A stretch of DNA of 64,000 nucleotides from an uncultured Clostridia bacterium (GCA_937920235.1 CALGUK010000034.1:261626-325625), one strand, 5' to 3'. Positions 41,251 to 50,439 are shown, counted from the stretch's first letter. Notes: generated from the sequence alone by a model not told the origin. Program-made: numbers and translations.

Positions 41251-42471
41251 TTAAAGCTTTTCGCCGCATTCCGGACAGAATTTTCCGCCGTGAACTTCTT
41301 TTCCGCATTTCTGACATACCGTTGCAAATCTGTATCCGCATTCAAGACAGAATTTGCCCTTCTGAACCTGCTTGTTGCATCCGGGACAGATAACAAATTG
41401 TGAGTCGGCAAGCTTTTCGCCGCACTGCAGACAGAATTTTGCGTTCTGAGGAAGAACTGCTCCGCATTTTTCACATTTTCCGCCTGCTGAGGATGTTACA
41501 GCATCATTTACGGCACCTCCGACCATACCGCCGACGGCACCTCCGACACCTGCCATAGTTCCGAGACCTACACCCATATTGGTGAATTCTCCGACAGCCT
41601 CGTTTTCGGCAACCTTTTCTGCCACGTCAAATCCGCGCTCCTGACTGTATGTATATCCCTCCTGCGCGCGCTTTGCCGCCTGTGCCTTGGAGTCAATCAC
41701 AATTTTCTGCGCTTCTGTTTCCGCGTCGATAATCTCTTTCTGCTGACGGATTTTTGCCTCGGCAATTTCGGCATACTGACGGAAGTGAAGCTCCTTGAAC
41801 TGCTCATACTGACGGTCTCCGTCGGGCTTGACGATTGTCGTTACGAAAAACTGCTCAAGCGCAATACCGTAATCGGCAAAATCGTTCACGAGAAGCTTCT
41901 TTATCGCATCGGAAAAAACGGCAAGATTTTCGTCTATTTCAAAGATATTGATACCGTCGGACTTCATCGTCTGTGCGATATACGTCTTAACTCTCGTCAT
42001 AAGGAAGGAACGGAAGAACGTCACAAGCTTTGACTGGGTGAGATAGCTCTCCGTACCCACAAGCTTTAAAAGAAGCTTTCTCGAATTATCGGCACGCAGA
42101 CTCATTTCACCGCTGGCGCCTATTGATATGGGAAATCCGTATGTGGGCTCAATATACTGAACCTTTGAATCGGTACCCCATTTAATTGCCATCTGCTCCA
42201 CCTTGTTGATGAAGTAAACCTCACAGTGAAACGGAGTTTCGTCACCTGTTGTACGGTTGAGAGCCTTGCTGAGCTCGGGGATATTCTGCGTTTCGAGGGT
42301 GTATCTGCCCGGTCCGAAAAGGTCAAGCGCCTGACCGTTCAAGAAGAAAATCGCTTCCTGGTTTTCATGAACAACTAATTGGGTAAGCGAATTGAAGTCC
42401 TCAACGGGATGCTTCCAGATGAAGGTCGTGTTGTCACCTTCATATCTGATAATATCGGCAATCTGTGCCAT
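41251..42471 (-). CDS. SPFH-domain protein with three C-terminal zinc ribbons (YdjI-like)
   Basis: 406 residues. An N-terminal SPFH/band-7-like domain (residues about 20-240; EDFNSLTQLVVHENQEAIFF at the start) is followed by a coiled coil rich in Ala/Gln/Lys (EIAEAKIRQQKEI), a glycine-rich stretch (GVGLGTMAGVGGAVGGMVGG) and three CxxC...CxxC ribbons in the last 75 residues. It resembles Bacillus subtilis YdjI, which belongs to a phage-shock-like operon. A PspA homologue is not in this window. It is the first gene of the operon and has AAAGGAGG before its start and a perfect sigma-A promoter. Confidence 0.85.
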   Translation of the reverse strand: MAQIADIIRYEGDNTTFIWKHPVEDFNSLTQLVVHENQEAIFFLNGQALDLFGPGRYTLETQNIPELSKALNRTTGDETPFHCEVYFINKVEQMAIKWGTDSKVQYIEPTYGFPISIGASGEMSLRADNSRKLLLKLVGTESYLTQSKLVTFFRSFLMTRVKTYIAQTMKSDGINIFEIDENLAVFSDAIKKLLVNDFADYGIALEQFFVTTIVKPDGDRQYEQFKELHFRQYAEIAEAKIRQQKEIIDAETEAQKIVIDSKAQAAKRAQEGYTYSQERGFDVAEKVAENEAVGEFTNMGVGLGTMAGVGGAVGGMVGGAVNDAVTSSAGGKCEKCGAVLPQNAKFCLQCGEKLADSQFVICPGCNKQVQKGKFCLECGYRFATVCQKCGKEVHGGKFCPECGEKL

Positions 42472-42516
42472 ATTTCTTCCTCCTTTGATAAGGGCCGATT
42501 TTTATCTATTTATACA

Positions 42517-42545
42517 ATTATAATACGGAGAAAAAATGTTGTCAA
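42517..42545 (-). promoter_or_regulatory. Perfect consensus sigma-A promoter of the SPFH operon
   Basis: On the minus strand TTGACA (42545-42540) and TATAAT (42522-42517) are separated by exactly 17 bases. This suggests strong constitutive expression unless a repressor intervenes. Confidence 0.8.
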
Positions 42546-42558
42546 TAAATATTGACTA

Positions 42559-42587
42559 TTGAAAAATACTTTAAAAAGTGTTATCAT
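42559..42587 (+). promoter_or_regulatory. Candidate promoter of the first GPH symporter
   Basis: TTGAAA (42559-42564), 17-base spacer, TATCAT (42582-42587), with a short leader before the ATG at 42624. It lies back to back with the SPFH operon promoter. Confidence 0.5.
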
Positions 42588-42623
42588 TCTGTTATTGATA
42601 TGAGAGAGGAGAGATTTTCTTTT

Positions 42624-44150
42624 ATGGCAAAAAAACAAAAACAGCCGAAAGAGGTTAACAACCATCCCAACAGGATTGGTATAAAAGAGGCTGCAGGCTA
42701 TACCATTGCCGAAGCCGCCAATATGTTTAACCTTACTTATATTTCAAGTTATCTGAAAATCTTTATGACCGACGTTTTAAAGATTTCACCTGCAAATGCA
42801 GGCTTTATGTTTATCATTACTCGTTTGTGGGACTGCATCAATGACCCCATCTGGGGTGCTATGGTTTCAAAAAAAGCACCCACCAAGGACGGTAAATTCC
42901 GTCCCTATCTCAAATGGGTTTCAATCCCGTTGGGTATTGCCACAATCGCCTGCTTTGTACCTTATAATGTGATTACGGAAAATCAGGCAATACTGCTGGC
43001 TATATGTTATATTACATATATCTTCTACGGAATGATGTATACCGGTATGAACATTCCCTTCGGTTCTCTTGCATCGGTTATTACCGACGACCCCAAGGGC
43101 AGAACTCTTCTTTCCACATTCCGTTCAATCGGCTCGGGTATCGGAGGCGCCGTTGTTTCACTCATTGCGCCGATGGTTATCTATACAGCTGTTACCAATG
43201 CCGACGGTTCACCTAAAATTGACCCGGCTACAAACACCGTAATCAAGGCTGCTGACGGAACAAAGATGTTCTGGTTCGCTCTGGCAATGGGTGTGCTCTC
43301 AATTATATTCTATCTCTGGGGCTTTAAGACCACAAAGGAAAGAGTTCCGTCAGAGGCTGAGCCCAAGGTGGATTTCAAAAAGACATATCTCGGACTTCTC
43401 AAGTCCAGACCCTTTGTTACGGTTGCTCTTGCAGGCGTGCTTATCAGCGGTCAGCTTCAGTTCAACTCGTTCAACGCATATCTTTATAAAAACTATTTCT
43501 CAAATACAAACCTCAGTATTCTCGGTACGGTGTGCAACTATCTGCCGATGGTTATTCTTATTCTCTTCACTCCCAAGCTTGTTGAAAAATTCGGCAAAAA
43601 AGAGCTTTGCGGAAATATGTCGGTTATCTCGGCTTTTGCCGCTGTGCTTATCGCCGTTCTGGCAAACAACGATAAATTCCTTTATTGGATTGACCCGCAG
43701 TACGGCCGTCTGCCCTGGTGGATGTTTATGCTCAGCCTTCTCATTATCGGCTTCGGTTACACATTCGTAAGCCTTACCTGCTGGGCAGTCGTTATGGACG
43801 TTATCGATTATCAGGAATACACAACCGGTATCCGTAACGAAAGTGCTGTTTATGCAGTTTATACCTTCTCAAGAAAATTCGGTCAGACTCTTGCCGATGC
43901 CAGCGGTCTGTTCCTTCTTCAATGGGCACAGTATGACAGCGAAACCGCAGGTAACGGATTTATTGAGGCAAACGACACAAGCCGCAAGATTATGCTTATC
44001 TGTACGGTGATTCCCGCAATCGTTTATACGGGCGTATGGCTTCTTATGAAGTTCGGATATCCTCTTGACAGAAAACGCCTTGCTCCGATTTATAAGTTCA
44101 TCCGTGAAAAGCGTGAGGCTGAAGCCGCTGAGGCGGAATCAGCAGAATAA
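42624..44150 (+). CDS. GPH-family sugar:cation symporter
   Basis: About 508 residues with 12 predicted transmembrane helices, of the glycoside-pentoside-hexuronide (MelB-like) family within the major facilitator superfamily. Family features include TRLWDCINDPIWGAM and GKFRPYLKW in the first half, and CWAVVMDVIDYQEY near helix 10. It would import a glycoside or uronide with Na+ or H+. The ATG at 42624 starts the conserved part (MAKKQKQPK); an ATG at 42600 is in frame, but a GAGAGGAG ribosome-binding site lies between them and serves 42624. It is paired with the divergent AraC gene and a second symporter, and substrate probably overlaps with the GH2/GH3 enzymes. Confidence 0.9.
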   Translation: MAKKQKQPKEVNNHPNRIGIKEAAGYTIAEAANMFNLTYISSYLKIFMTDVLKISPANAGFMFIITRLWDCINDPIWGAMVSKKAPTKDGKFRPYLKWVSIPLGIATIACFVPYNVITENQAILLAICYITYIFYGMMYTGMNIPFGSLASVITDDPKGRTLLSTFRSIGSGIGGAVVSLIAPMVIYTAVTNADGSPKIDPATNTVIKAADGTKMFWFALAMGVLSIIFYLWGFKTTKERVPSEAEPKVDFKKTYLGLLKSRPFVTVALAGVLISGQLQFNSFNAYLYKNYFSNTNLSILGTVCNYLPMVILILFTPKLVEKFGKKELCGNMSVISAFAAVLIAVLANNDKFLYWIDPQYGRLPWWMFMLSLLIIGFGYTFVSLTCWAVVMDVIDYQEYTTGIRNESAVYAVYTFSRKFGQTLADASGLFLLQWAQYDSETAGNGFIEANDTSRKIMLICTVIPAIVYTGVWLLMKFGYPLDRKRLAPIYKFIREKREAEAAEAESAE

Positions 44151-44160
44151 AAATAATTCA

Positions 44161-44186
44161 GCCGAGTGACGAACACTCGGCTTTTT
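44161..44186 (+). terminator. Intrinsic terminator between symporter and AraC gene
   Basis: GCCGAGTG and CACTCGGC form an 8-bp stem with a 5-base loop and a TTTTT tail. Confidence 0.9.
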
Positions 44187-44196
44187 GTTGTTTATT

Positions 44197-45444
44197 TCAG
44201 AATTTTACGGAGCTGTCTCTGTATTCGCGCGGCGTTTTGCCCATGTGTTTTTTGAACAGCTTGGTGAAGTAGTTGACGTCGTAAATTCCGCAGTGCTGTG
44301 CCACGGTCTGGATTTGCAGATTTGTGGACATCAGCAGGAATGCCGCATTGTCAATTCTCTTTTTCGCAACGTAATCGGTCAGAGTCATTCCCGTTTCCTT
44401 CTTAAAGAGGGAGGAGAGATAGCTGGCATTGACATTGAGTATCTCTGCCTGACGGCTGAGGCTCAAATCGGAGGTCAGGTCAAAATCCACAAGAGTAATG
44501 ACCTTCTGAACTATCGGAGAATAGTTTTTCATTGAATGTTCTTTGACAAGGTGACAGTATTTGTCGATCATTTCGTGATGCATTGCTATTCCCTCGTCAA
44601 CGGACTTGATTTTTTCAATTCTTCTTGCGAAATCCGAGGAAACACCGTCAATATAAAGCGGATGCACACCGCCCTGCTCGGCAGCCTTTCTTAAAAGCGT
44701 GTTGACGATAATGCTGTAGTTTTTTATGTTTCTTACCGGGTCGCTGACTCTCATCTCAAGCATAAGCGCTGAGGATTTTGAGAGAATCTGCTCCGCCTGG
44801 TGAGTCATGCCCTGGCTTACCGCCTGAATCATTTTGCGCTCACCTTCGTATCTGCGTTCAAGCATCTGCATTGCAAGGATGGCGTTGTCGTTTTTCATGC
44901 TTGAATTTTTGACTATTCTCGGGAAATAGTGAACGCGCTGAACCATATTTATATTCGTAATGGTGAATTTGTCGATACCGCCCCAGAGAAGCTCTCCCAG
45001 GGAGTTGAAAAGAGCGAGTATGGTGTCTTTGTCATTAAAGGCGGGAACGCTGGTGTAATATTTTTGCATCTGTGAGATGATGTTTTCGGAAAGGTGATTT
45101 CTTTCTGCCATTTCCATAAGCATTTTCTGTGTGAGCTCAATCTCTATAAACGGCCCTGCGATGAAGGTCACGGGTGCTTTACCGTCGGCGGTGATTTTGC
45201 CGGGGAGATTGATGAAAATATAACTGCAGAAAAAGTTGTCGGTGATTTTATAAATCGTTTTGTCCTTGATATTTTCGTGAGGTGTGCAGAAAAGCTGGTC
45301 GTAATCCTCCTGCATACCGAGAAAATCGCGTAAGCCCTTGTCGGCGTGACGGTAGGATTTGTCGTAAGGTGCAATGATACAGGAGTTTATTCGGTGATTT
45401 GCCAAAATCTTGCGGAAGAACCGAAGCTCTTTGTCATAATTCAT
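44197..45444 (-). CDS. AraC-family transcriptional regulator
   Basis: About 415 residues. The C-terminal 100 residues hold two helix-turn-helix motifs (SLSRQAEILNVNASYLSSLF and LQIQTVAQHCGIYDVNYFTK) and the family ending GKTPREYRDS. The N-terminal 300 residues form a ligand-sensing part without a recognisable cupin. It starts at the ATG in GGTGGTAAAAAATATG; a GTG 12 bases upstream is in frame. It lies between two GPH symporter genes and is divergent from the second, whose promoter has a good -10 but a poor -35, as expected for an AraC-activated gene. Likely activator of the sugar-use genes. Confidence 0.9.
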   Translation of the reverse strand: MNYDKELRFFRKILANHRINSCIIAPYDKSYRHADKGLRDFLGMQEDYDQLFCTPHENIKDKTIYKITDNFFCSYIFINLPGKITADGKAPVTFIAGPFIEIELTQKMLMEMAERNHLSENIISQMQKYYTSVPAFNDKDTILALFNSLGELLWGGIDKFTITNINMVQRVHYFPRIVKNSSMKNDNAILAMQMLERRYEGERKMIQAVSQGMTHQAEQILSKSSALMLEMRVSDPVRNIKNYSIIVNTLLRKAAEQGGVHPLYIDGVSSDFARRIEKIKSVDEGIAMHHEMIDKYCHLVKEHSMKNYSPIVQKVITLVDFDLTSDLSLSRQAEILNVNASYLSSLFKKETGMTLTDYVAKKRIDNAAFLLMSTNLQIQTVAQHCGIYDVNYFTKLFKKHMGKTPREYRDSSVKF

Positions 45445-45555
45445 ATTTTTTACCACCCGAAGTAATTTTTAACAATTTTAATTATATTATGGTATAAATT
45501 TTGGTAAAAATCAAGTAAAAAATAAAAATATTACACTAAAAAGCAAAAAGTTTAC

Positions 45556-45584
45556 TAACAGAAAAAACATCTTTGGAGTACAAT
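45556..45584 (+). promoter_or_regulatory. Weak -35 promoter of second symporter (activator type)
   Basis: TACAAT (45579-45584) with a non-consensus TAACAG 17 bases upstream. The region to the left is very AT-rich and could hold AraC-protein sites. Confidence 0.4.
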
Positions 45585-45643
45585 AGAATTGCATTGAGGA
45601 TGGATTATAAACTGTCCGTCCCGGAAAATCTTTAGGGGGAATT

Positions 45644-47131
45644 ATGAAAATGGAAAACAAAAAAGTCAGACCTTTCGGTATCCGCGATAAGCTCGGCTAT
45701 ATGTTCGGCGATTTCGGTAACGATTTTACTTTCCTTTTATCATCCAGCTTCTTGCTCAAATTCTACACTGATATTATGGGCGTTGAGGCAGCCGTAGTCG
45801 GTATTGTAATGATGGTTGCGCGTTTTGTTGACGCGTTTACGGACGTTGCAATGGGCCGTATCTGCGACAGAAGCAAATACACAAAGCACGGTAAGTTTAA
45901 GCCGTGGATCAGAAGAATGTGCGGTCCCGTTGCGATTGCATCATTCCTTATTTATCAGTCATCACTTGCAGGACTTCCCACGGCCGCAAAGATTGCTTAT
46001 CTTTTCGTTACATACATCCTCTGGGGTTCTGTATTCTACACATCAATCAACATTCCTTACGGTTCAATGGCATCTGCCATTTCAAACGACCCGGGCGACA
46101 GACAGTCACTTTCAACATTCCGCACAATGGGCGGTATGCTTGCAGGTGCATTCGTTTCAGTCGGTGTTCCCATGTTCGTTTATGACAAGATTCCACAGGT
46201 TGACACTGCCGGCAATGCGGTTATCGACGCTGCTACGGGCGAGCAGGCAATGCTCAGTGTTATGAACGGCGGCAAATTCACCGCCATTGCAGGTGTGTTC
46301 TCAATTCTTGCTGTTCTCTGCTATCTTCTCTGCTTCTCTCTTACAACTGAGAGAGTTAAGTCTGTTGCATCTGCAGAGGCTCAGCAGAACAACAATGTTT
46401 TCGTAATGCTCAAGAATGCGGTTAAAAACCGTTCTCTTATCTCCATTATCGCTGCATCAATCGTTATGCTTCTTTCACAGCTTACAATGCAGTCAATGGT
46501 TAACTATGTATTCCCCGACTATTACGGCGACGGCTCAAAGCAGGGTATCGCAACAATCGCAATGGGCGGCGGTATGATGATTGCAGCTGTTATCTCCAAG
46601 CCTCTCGTTAAGAAATTCGGTAAGGCTGAGGTTTCGGTTGTATCAAACATCTTTGCAGGTATCGGCTCACTTATCCTCTTCCTTGTGCGTCCTCAGAGCA
46701 TCTGGGTTTACGTTGCATTCCAGGCAGTTGCATGGCTCGGACTCGGTGTGTTCTCAATGGTTAACTGGGCACTTATCACAGACGTTATCGACGATGCCGA
46801 AATCAAAAACGGTATCCGCGAGGACGGTTCGGTTTACGCTCTGTATTCATTTGCCCGTAAGCTCGGTCAGGCAGCATCTTCAGGTCTTTCCGGCGCACTT
46901 CTTTCACTTATCGGATATAACGAGGCAGCAGTTTCAATGGGTATCGGTCAGACTCAGGCAGTTAAAGACGGTATCTTCAACATTTCAACCCTTGTTCCTG
47001 CAGCAGGCTTTATCCTTCTTGCAGCAATCCTTTGGTTCTGGTATCCGCTCAAGAAAAAAGTCGTTGACAAGAACGTTGAAACACTTAGAATCAAGCACGA
47101 AAAAGAAGCTGAATCAGTTAAGGGCGAATAA
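45644..47131 (+). CDS. Second GPH-family sugar:cation symporter
   Basis: 495 residues, 12 predicted transmembrane helices, same family as the symporter at 42.6 kb but clearly diverged. Conserved cation-site region ARFVDAFTDVAMGRICDRS, the GKFKPW loop, and NWALITDVIDDAEIKNGIR late in the protein. The GGGGGAATT ribosome-binding site precedes ATG 45644 (a second ATG lies 6 bases later). It is followed by a partial-terminator hairpin and the GH2 gene, so symporter and glycosidase probably form a transport-plus-hydrolysis operon. Confidence 0.9.
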   Translation: MKMENKKVRPFGIRDKLGYMFGDFGNDFTFLLSSSFLLKFYTDIMGVEAAVVGIVMMVARFVDAFTDVAMGRICDRSKYTKHGKFKPWIRRMCGPVAIASFLIYQSSLAGLPTAAKIAYLFVTYILWGSVFYTSINIPYGSMASAISNDPGDRQSLSTFRTMGGMLAGAFVSVGVPMFVYDKIPQVDTAGNAVIDAATGEQAMLSVMNGGKFTAIAGVFSILAVLCYLLCFSLTTERVKSVASAEAQQNNNVFVMLKNAVKNRSLISIIAASIVMLLSQLTMQSMVNYVFPDYYGDGSKQGIATIAMGGGMMIAAVISKPLVKKFGKAEVSVVSNIFAGIGSLILFLVRPQSIWVYVAFQAVAWLGLGVFSMVNWALITDVIDDAEIKNGIREDGSVYALYSFARKLGQAASSGLSGALLSLIGYNEAAVSMGIGQTQAVKDGIFNISTLVPAAGFILLAAILWFWYPLKKKVVDKNVETLRIKHEKEAESVKGE

Positions 47132-47146
47132 TTTGGTAAAAACAAG

Positions 47147-47177
47147 GACTGTCAGCCGACTCGGTTGGCAGTCTTTT
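47147..47177 (+). terminator. Hairpin between symporter and GH2 gene (attenuator-like)
   Basis: An 11-bp stem with two G-T wobbles (GACTGTCAGCC with GGTTGGCAGTC) is followed by TTTT. It lies inside the presumed operon, just before the GH2 ribosome-binding site, so it may set a lower enzyme than transporter level. Confidence 0.65.
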
Positions 47178-47197
47178 AAATAATAAGGAGTAAAATT

Positions 47198-49432
47198 ATG
47201 AGAAAAGTTATAAACATCAATCGCAAGTGGTCATTCCGCAAGGGTGCTGACGTGGTCCCCGCAGTTACACCTGCAGATTGGGATTTTGTCAATGTTCCTC
47301 ATTGCTGGAACGCCATTGACGGTCAGGACGGCGACAATGACTATTATCGCGGAACCTCCTGTTATGTGAAAGATATCGATATGGAGGACATTCCTTCGGC
47401 AGATAAATATTATCTTGAAATCAACGGCGCAAACTCTTCCGCAAAGGTTGTTATGAACGGCAAAGAGCTTGCATCTCACGATGGCGGCTACAGCACGTGG
47501 AGAGTTGACATCACGGAGGAGCTTAAAAACGGCACAAGACTCGGAATTCTCGTTGACAACTCCGCCAACGAAACCGTTTATCCCCAGATGGCAGACTTTA
47601 CATTCTACGGCGGTCTTTACAGAGACGTTAATATCATTGCCGTGAACAACAGCCATTTTGACCTCGATTATTACGGCGGATGCGGTGTTCAGGTTACTCC
47701 CGAAATCAAGGGAAACGATGCGGTTGTTGAAATTCAGACATATATCACAAACAAACAGCCCGGCCAGTCCGTTAACTTTGTAATCAGAGACAAGGGTGGC
47801 AATGTTGTTGCGGCAGGCAAGTCAACAGACAACAGAATTTCTCTTGCAATCAAGGACGTTACCCTGTGGAACGGCAGAAAAAATCCCTATCTTTATACTG
47901 CCGAGGCAGAGCTTGTAAACGGTGACGAGGTTCTCGACAATGTGAGCGTCAGATTCGGCTGCCGTACCTTTGTAATTGACCCCGAGCGCGGATTTATCCT
48001 TAACGGTGAAGAATATCCTCTTCACGGTGTGTCACGCCATCAGGACAGATGGGGCTTCGGAAACGCTCTTCTGCCCGAGCATCACAGAGAGGATATGGAA
48101 TACATCTATGAGATGGGTGCAAACACAATCCGTCTGGCACACTATCAGCACGACCGGTATTTTTATGACCTCTGTGATGAGTACGGTATGATCATCTGGG
48201 CTGAAATTCCGTATATTTCAAAGCATATGCCTACAGGCCGTGAAAATACGATATCACAGATGAAGGAGCTTATCGTTCAGAACTATAACCATCCGTCAAT
48301 AGTCGTATGGGGACTGTCAAACGAGATTTCAATGAGCGGCTCGGATGACGACCTTCTTGAAAATCACAAAATCCTCAATGACCTCTGTCACGAGATGGAT
48401 AAGACGAGACTTACCACGATTGCGGTTGTTTCAATGTGCTCCACCGACGACCCGTATATCCAAATTCCCGACGTTGTTTCTCACAACCACTATTTTGGCT
48501 GGTACGGCGGCGAAACGGGTATGAACGGACCTTGGTTTGATAATTTCCACGCAAAATTCCCGAACATTCCCGTAGGTATGAGCGAGTACGGCTGTGAGGC
48601 TCTCAATTGGCATACATCAAATCCGCAGCAGGGCGATTATACCGAAGAATATCAGGCATATTACCACGAGGAGCTTATCAAACAGCTTTTTACAAGAAAA
48701 TACATCTGGGCAACTCACGTCTGGAATATGTTTGACTTCGGTGCAGATGCCCGTGCCGAAGGCGGTGAAAACGGTCAGAACCATAAGGGACTTATGACCT
48801 TTGACCGTAAATACAAGAAGGACTCCTTCTATGCATATAAGGCCTGGCTCTCTCCCGACCCGTTTGTGCATATCTGCGGTAAGCGTTATGTTGACAGAGT
48901 TGAGGATGTGACAAAGGTTACGGTTTATTCAAATCTTCCCGAGGTTGAGCTCTTTGCCAACGGTGTAAGTCTCGGTAAGCAGACGAGTGACGTGCACTTC
49001 TTCTACTTTGATGTTCCGAACAATGGCGTTACAGAGCTCGTTGCTGTAGCAGGCGAATACAAGGATGAGAGCCGTATCCGTAAGGTCGAGACATTCAATG
49101 AGGAGTACAGACTCAAGGAAAAGGGTGCAATTCTCAACTGGTTTGATATTACCGAGGTTGAGGGATATCTCTCACTTAATGATAAGATGAGCGAGCTTCT
49201 CAAGGTTCCCGAGGGTCAGGCGCTTTTCGGTCAGATTATGGGACCGATTGCCGAGGCTGCAAAGCAGAATTCCGACGGCGGCGATATGACTGCCAACGAG
49301 GGCATGATGCAGATGATGGGAGGCTTCACAATCCTCCGACTTATCGGTATGCTCGGTATGACGGGTCTTAAGATGAACAAGGAACAGCTTCTTGACCTCA
49401 ACGCAAAGCTCAATAAGATAAAGAAAGCATAA
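47198..49432 (+). CDS. GH2 beta-galactosidase/beta-glucuronidase-like enzyme
   Basis: 744 residues, no signal peptide, so cytoplasmic. The N-terminal sugar-binding jelly roll (VPHCWNAIDG, RGTSCYVKDI) and Ig-like domain precede the TIM barrel. Acid/base E376 is in WGLSNEIS and the nucleophile E463 in GMSEYGCEA. N528-x-K530 (GQNHKGLMTFDRK) is at the site of the N-x-K motif that recognises the uronate carboxylate in beta-glucuronidases, but several GH2 beta-galactosidases have a similar segment, so substrate is undecided. The last 90 residues (from GAILNWFDITEVEGYLS) are an extra helical domain of unknown role. It follows the second GPH symporter. Confidence 0.88.
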   Translation: MRKVININRKWSFRKGADVVPAVTPADWDFVNVPHCWNAIDGQDGDNDYYRGTSCYVKDIDMEDIPSADKYYLEINGANSSAKVVMNGKELASHDGGYSTWRVDITEELKNGTRLGILVDNSANETVYPQMADFTFYGGLYRDVNIIAVNNSHFDLDYYGGCGVQVTPEIKGNDAVVEIQTYITNKQPGQSVNFVIRDKGGNVVAAGKSTDNRISLAIKDVTLWNGRKNPYLYTAEAELVNGDEVLDNVSVRFGCRTFVIDPERGFILNGEEYPLHGVSRHQDRWGFGNALLPEHHREDMEYIYEMGANTIRLAHYQHDRYFYDLCDEYGMIIWAEIPYISKHMPTGRENTISQMKELIVQNYNHPSIVVWGLSNEISMSGSDDDLLENHKILNDLCHEMDKTRLTTIAVVSMCSTDDPYIQIPDVVSHNHYFGWYGGETGMNGPWFDNFHAKFPNIPVGMSEYGCEALNWHTSNPQQGDYTEEYQAYYHEELIKQLFTRKYIWATHVWNMFDFGADARAEGGENGQNHKGLMTFDRKYKKDSFYAYKAWLSPDPFVHICGKRYVDRVEDVTKVTVYSNLPEVELFANGVSLGKQTSDVHFFYFDVPNNGVTELVAVAGEYKDESRIRKVETFNEEYRLKEKGAILNWFDITEVEGYLSLNDKMSELLKVPEGQALFGQIMGPIAEAAKQNSDGGDMTANEGMMQMMGGFTILRLIGMLGMTGLKMNKEQLLDLNAKLNKIKKA

Positions 49433-49471
49433 TAATTTCTCCTACAGATTATTTTGCAGAATTCTCCTTTT

Positions 49472-49502
49472 AAGCCGGGTGTTCAAAAGAGCGCCCGGTT
49501 TT
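49472..49502 (+). terminator. Intrinsic terminator after GH2 gene
   Basis: AAGCCGGGTG pairs with CGCCCGGTTT (one G-T wobble inside) around a 10-base loop; the 3' side runs into TTTTC. Confidence 0.75.
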
Positions 49503-49613
49503 CTCTTACTGCGGCTCGGGTGTAATTGTTTACACTTTTTTAAAAATAAGGTAATCATTTCCAAATAATTGTGCTATACTATTATATATAAATTTGACCT
49601 AAGGAAGATTAAA

Positions 49614-50048
49614 ATGAATTTTTTACAGCGACTTCAGGCGATGATGGGACGTTTTGCCGTGAAAATGCAGCAGTTTATGGCGGGCAGATACGGTAACGAC
49701 AGCTTTACGTTGTTTCTGCTCATCGTGTCACTTATTTTTACTTTTTTCGGCAATTTCCGATCTCTCAGGTTTATGTATTTTATCGGAATTGCAATTATCT
49801 GTTACGCTTTTTTCAGAACTTTGTCGAAAAATTACGAGGCAAGACGCAAGGAGCTTAATCTGTATCTTCGCCTTTTCGAAAAACCCCGTGCAGAGCTTAA
49901 GCTGACGGCAAACAAAATCCGAGACAGAAAAACTCACCGATATTTCCGATGCAAAAGCTGTAAAACGGTTATGCGTGTCCCGAAGGGCAGGGGAAAAATT
50001 GAGATTACCTGTCCCAAATGCAGAGAAAAAACGGTAAAAACCACCTGA
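49614..50048 (+). CDS. Small zinc-ribbon membrane protein
   Basis: About 144 residues. An N-terminal amphipathic stretch (LQRLQAMMGRFAVKMQQFM), two transmembrane helices (SFTLFLLIVSLIFTFF and FMYFIGIAIICYAFF), and a C-terminal four-cysteine zinc ribbon (CKSC...CPKC) preceded by many Arg/Lys. ATG 49614 has AAGGAAG at good distance; frames extending further upstream have none. A TATACT/TATATA region just upstream is the probable -10. Single gene ended by its own terminator. Function unknown. Confidence 0.75.
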   Translation: MNFLQRLQAMMGRFAVKMQQFMAGRYGNDSFTLFLLIVSLIFTFFGNFRSLRFMYFIGIAIICYAFFRTLSKNYEARRKELNLYLRLFEKPRAELKLTANKIRDRKTHRYFRCKSCKTVMRVPKGRGKIEITCPKCREKTVKTT

Positions 50049-50089
50049 TGAGTACTGTTTTTCGCACAGGAGACATACTTTTTTTGTAA

Positions 50090-50117
50090 AACAGTCCGCT
50101 AAAACGGTCTGTTTTTC
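50090..50117 (+). terminator. Terminator after the zinc-ribbon membrane protein
   Basis: AACAG-T-CCG pairs with CGG-T-CTGTT (one T-T mismatch, 6-base loop), followed by a T-rich tail. Confidence 0.65.
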
Positions 50118-50199
50118 TTTTTGTTCCTTGTAAACGACGGTGCAAAATGATAAGATACTTTCTGCAAGAACAAATGTTCGGTGCAGAAAGGAGGCAGAT

Positions 50200-50439
50200 A
50201 TGACTTTGTATCAGTTAGGCGAGGAGTATTTAAAACAGGCAGATGAGATAAAGGAGATGATTTCGGGTTATTCTGCTCTCAGAAAAGAGAAAAGCGGAGT
50301 AGAACTGTTCGACCTTAACACAAAAATCAGCGTTCTGCGTGAGATGGAGCGCGATGTGAGAATTACGGGGCGGTGTCTTGTGGAATATTATTCCTCAAAA
50401 CCCACAAAAAAGACTTATCACAGACACTCATTCAATTGA
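50200..50439 (+). CDS. Small coiled-coil protein
   Basis: 79 residues, no signal or membrane segment. Charged helices (LGEEYLKQADEIKEMI, LNTKISVLREMERDVRIT) suggest a small coiled-coil, and the C-terminus (KPTKKTYHRHSFN) is basic. The ATG at 50200 has an ideal AGGAGG 8 bases upstream, which makes it a real gene; the longer in-frame version lacks such a site. I do not recognise the family; short coiled-coil proteins like this are common in Clostridia. Confidence 0.6.
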   Translation: MTLYQLGEEYLKQADEIKEMISGYSALRKEKSGVELFDLNTKISVLREMERDVRITGRCLVEYYSSKPTKKTYHRHSFN

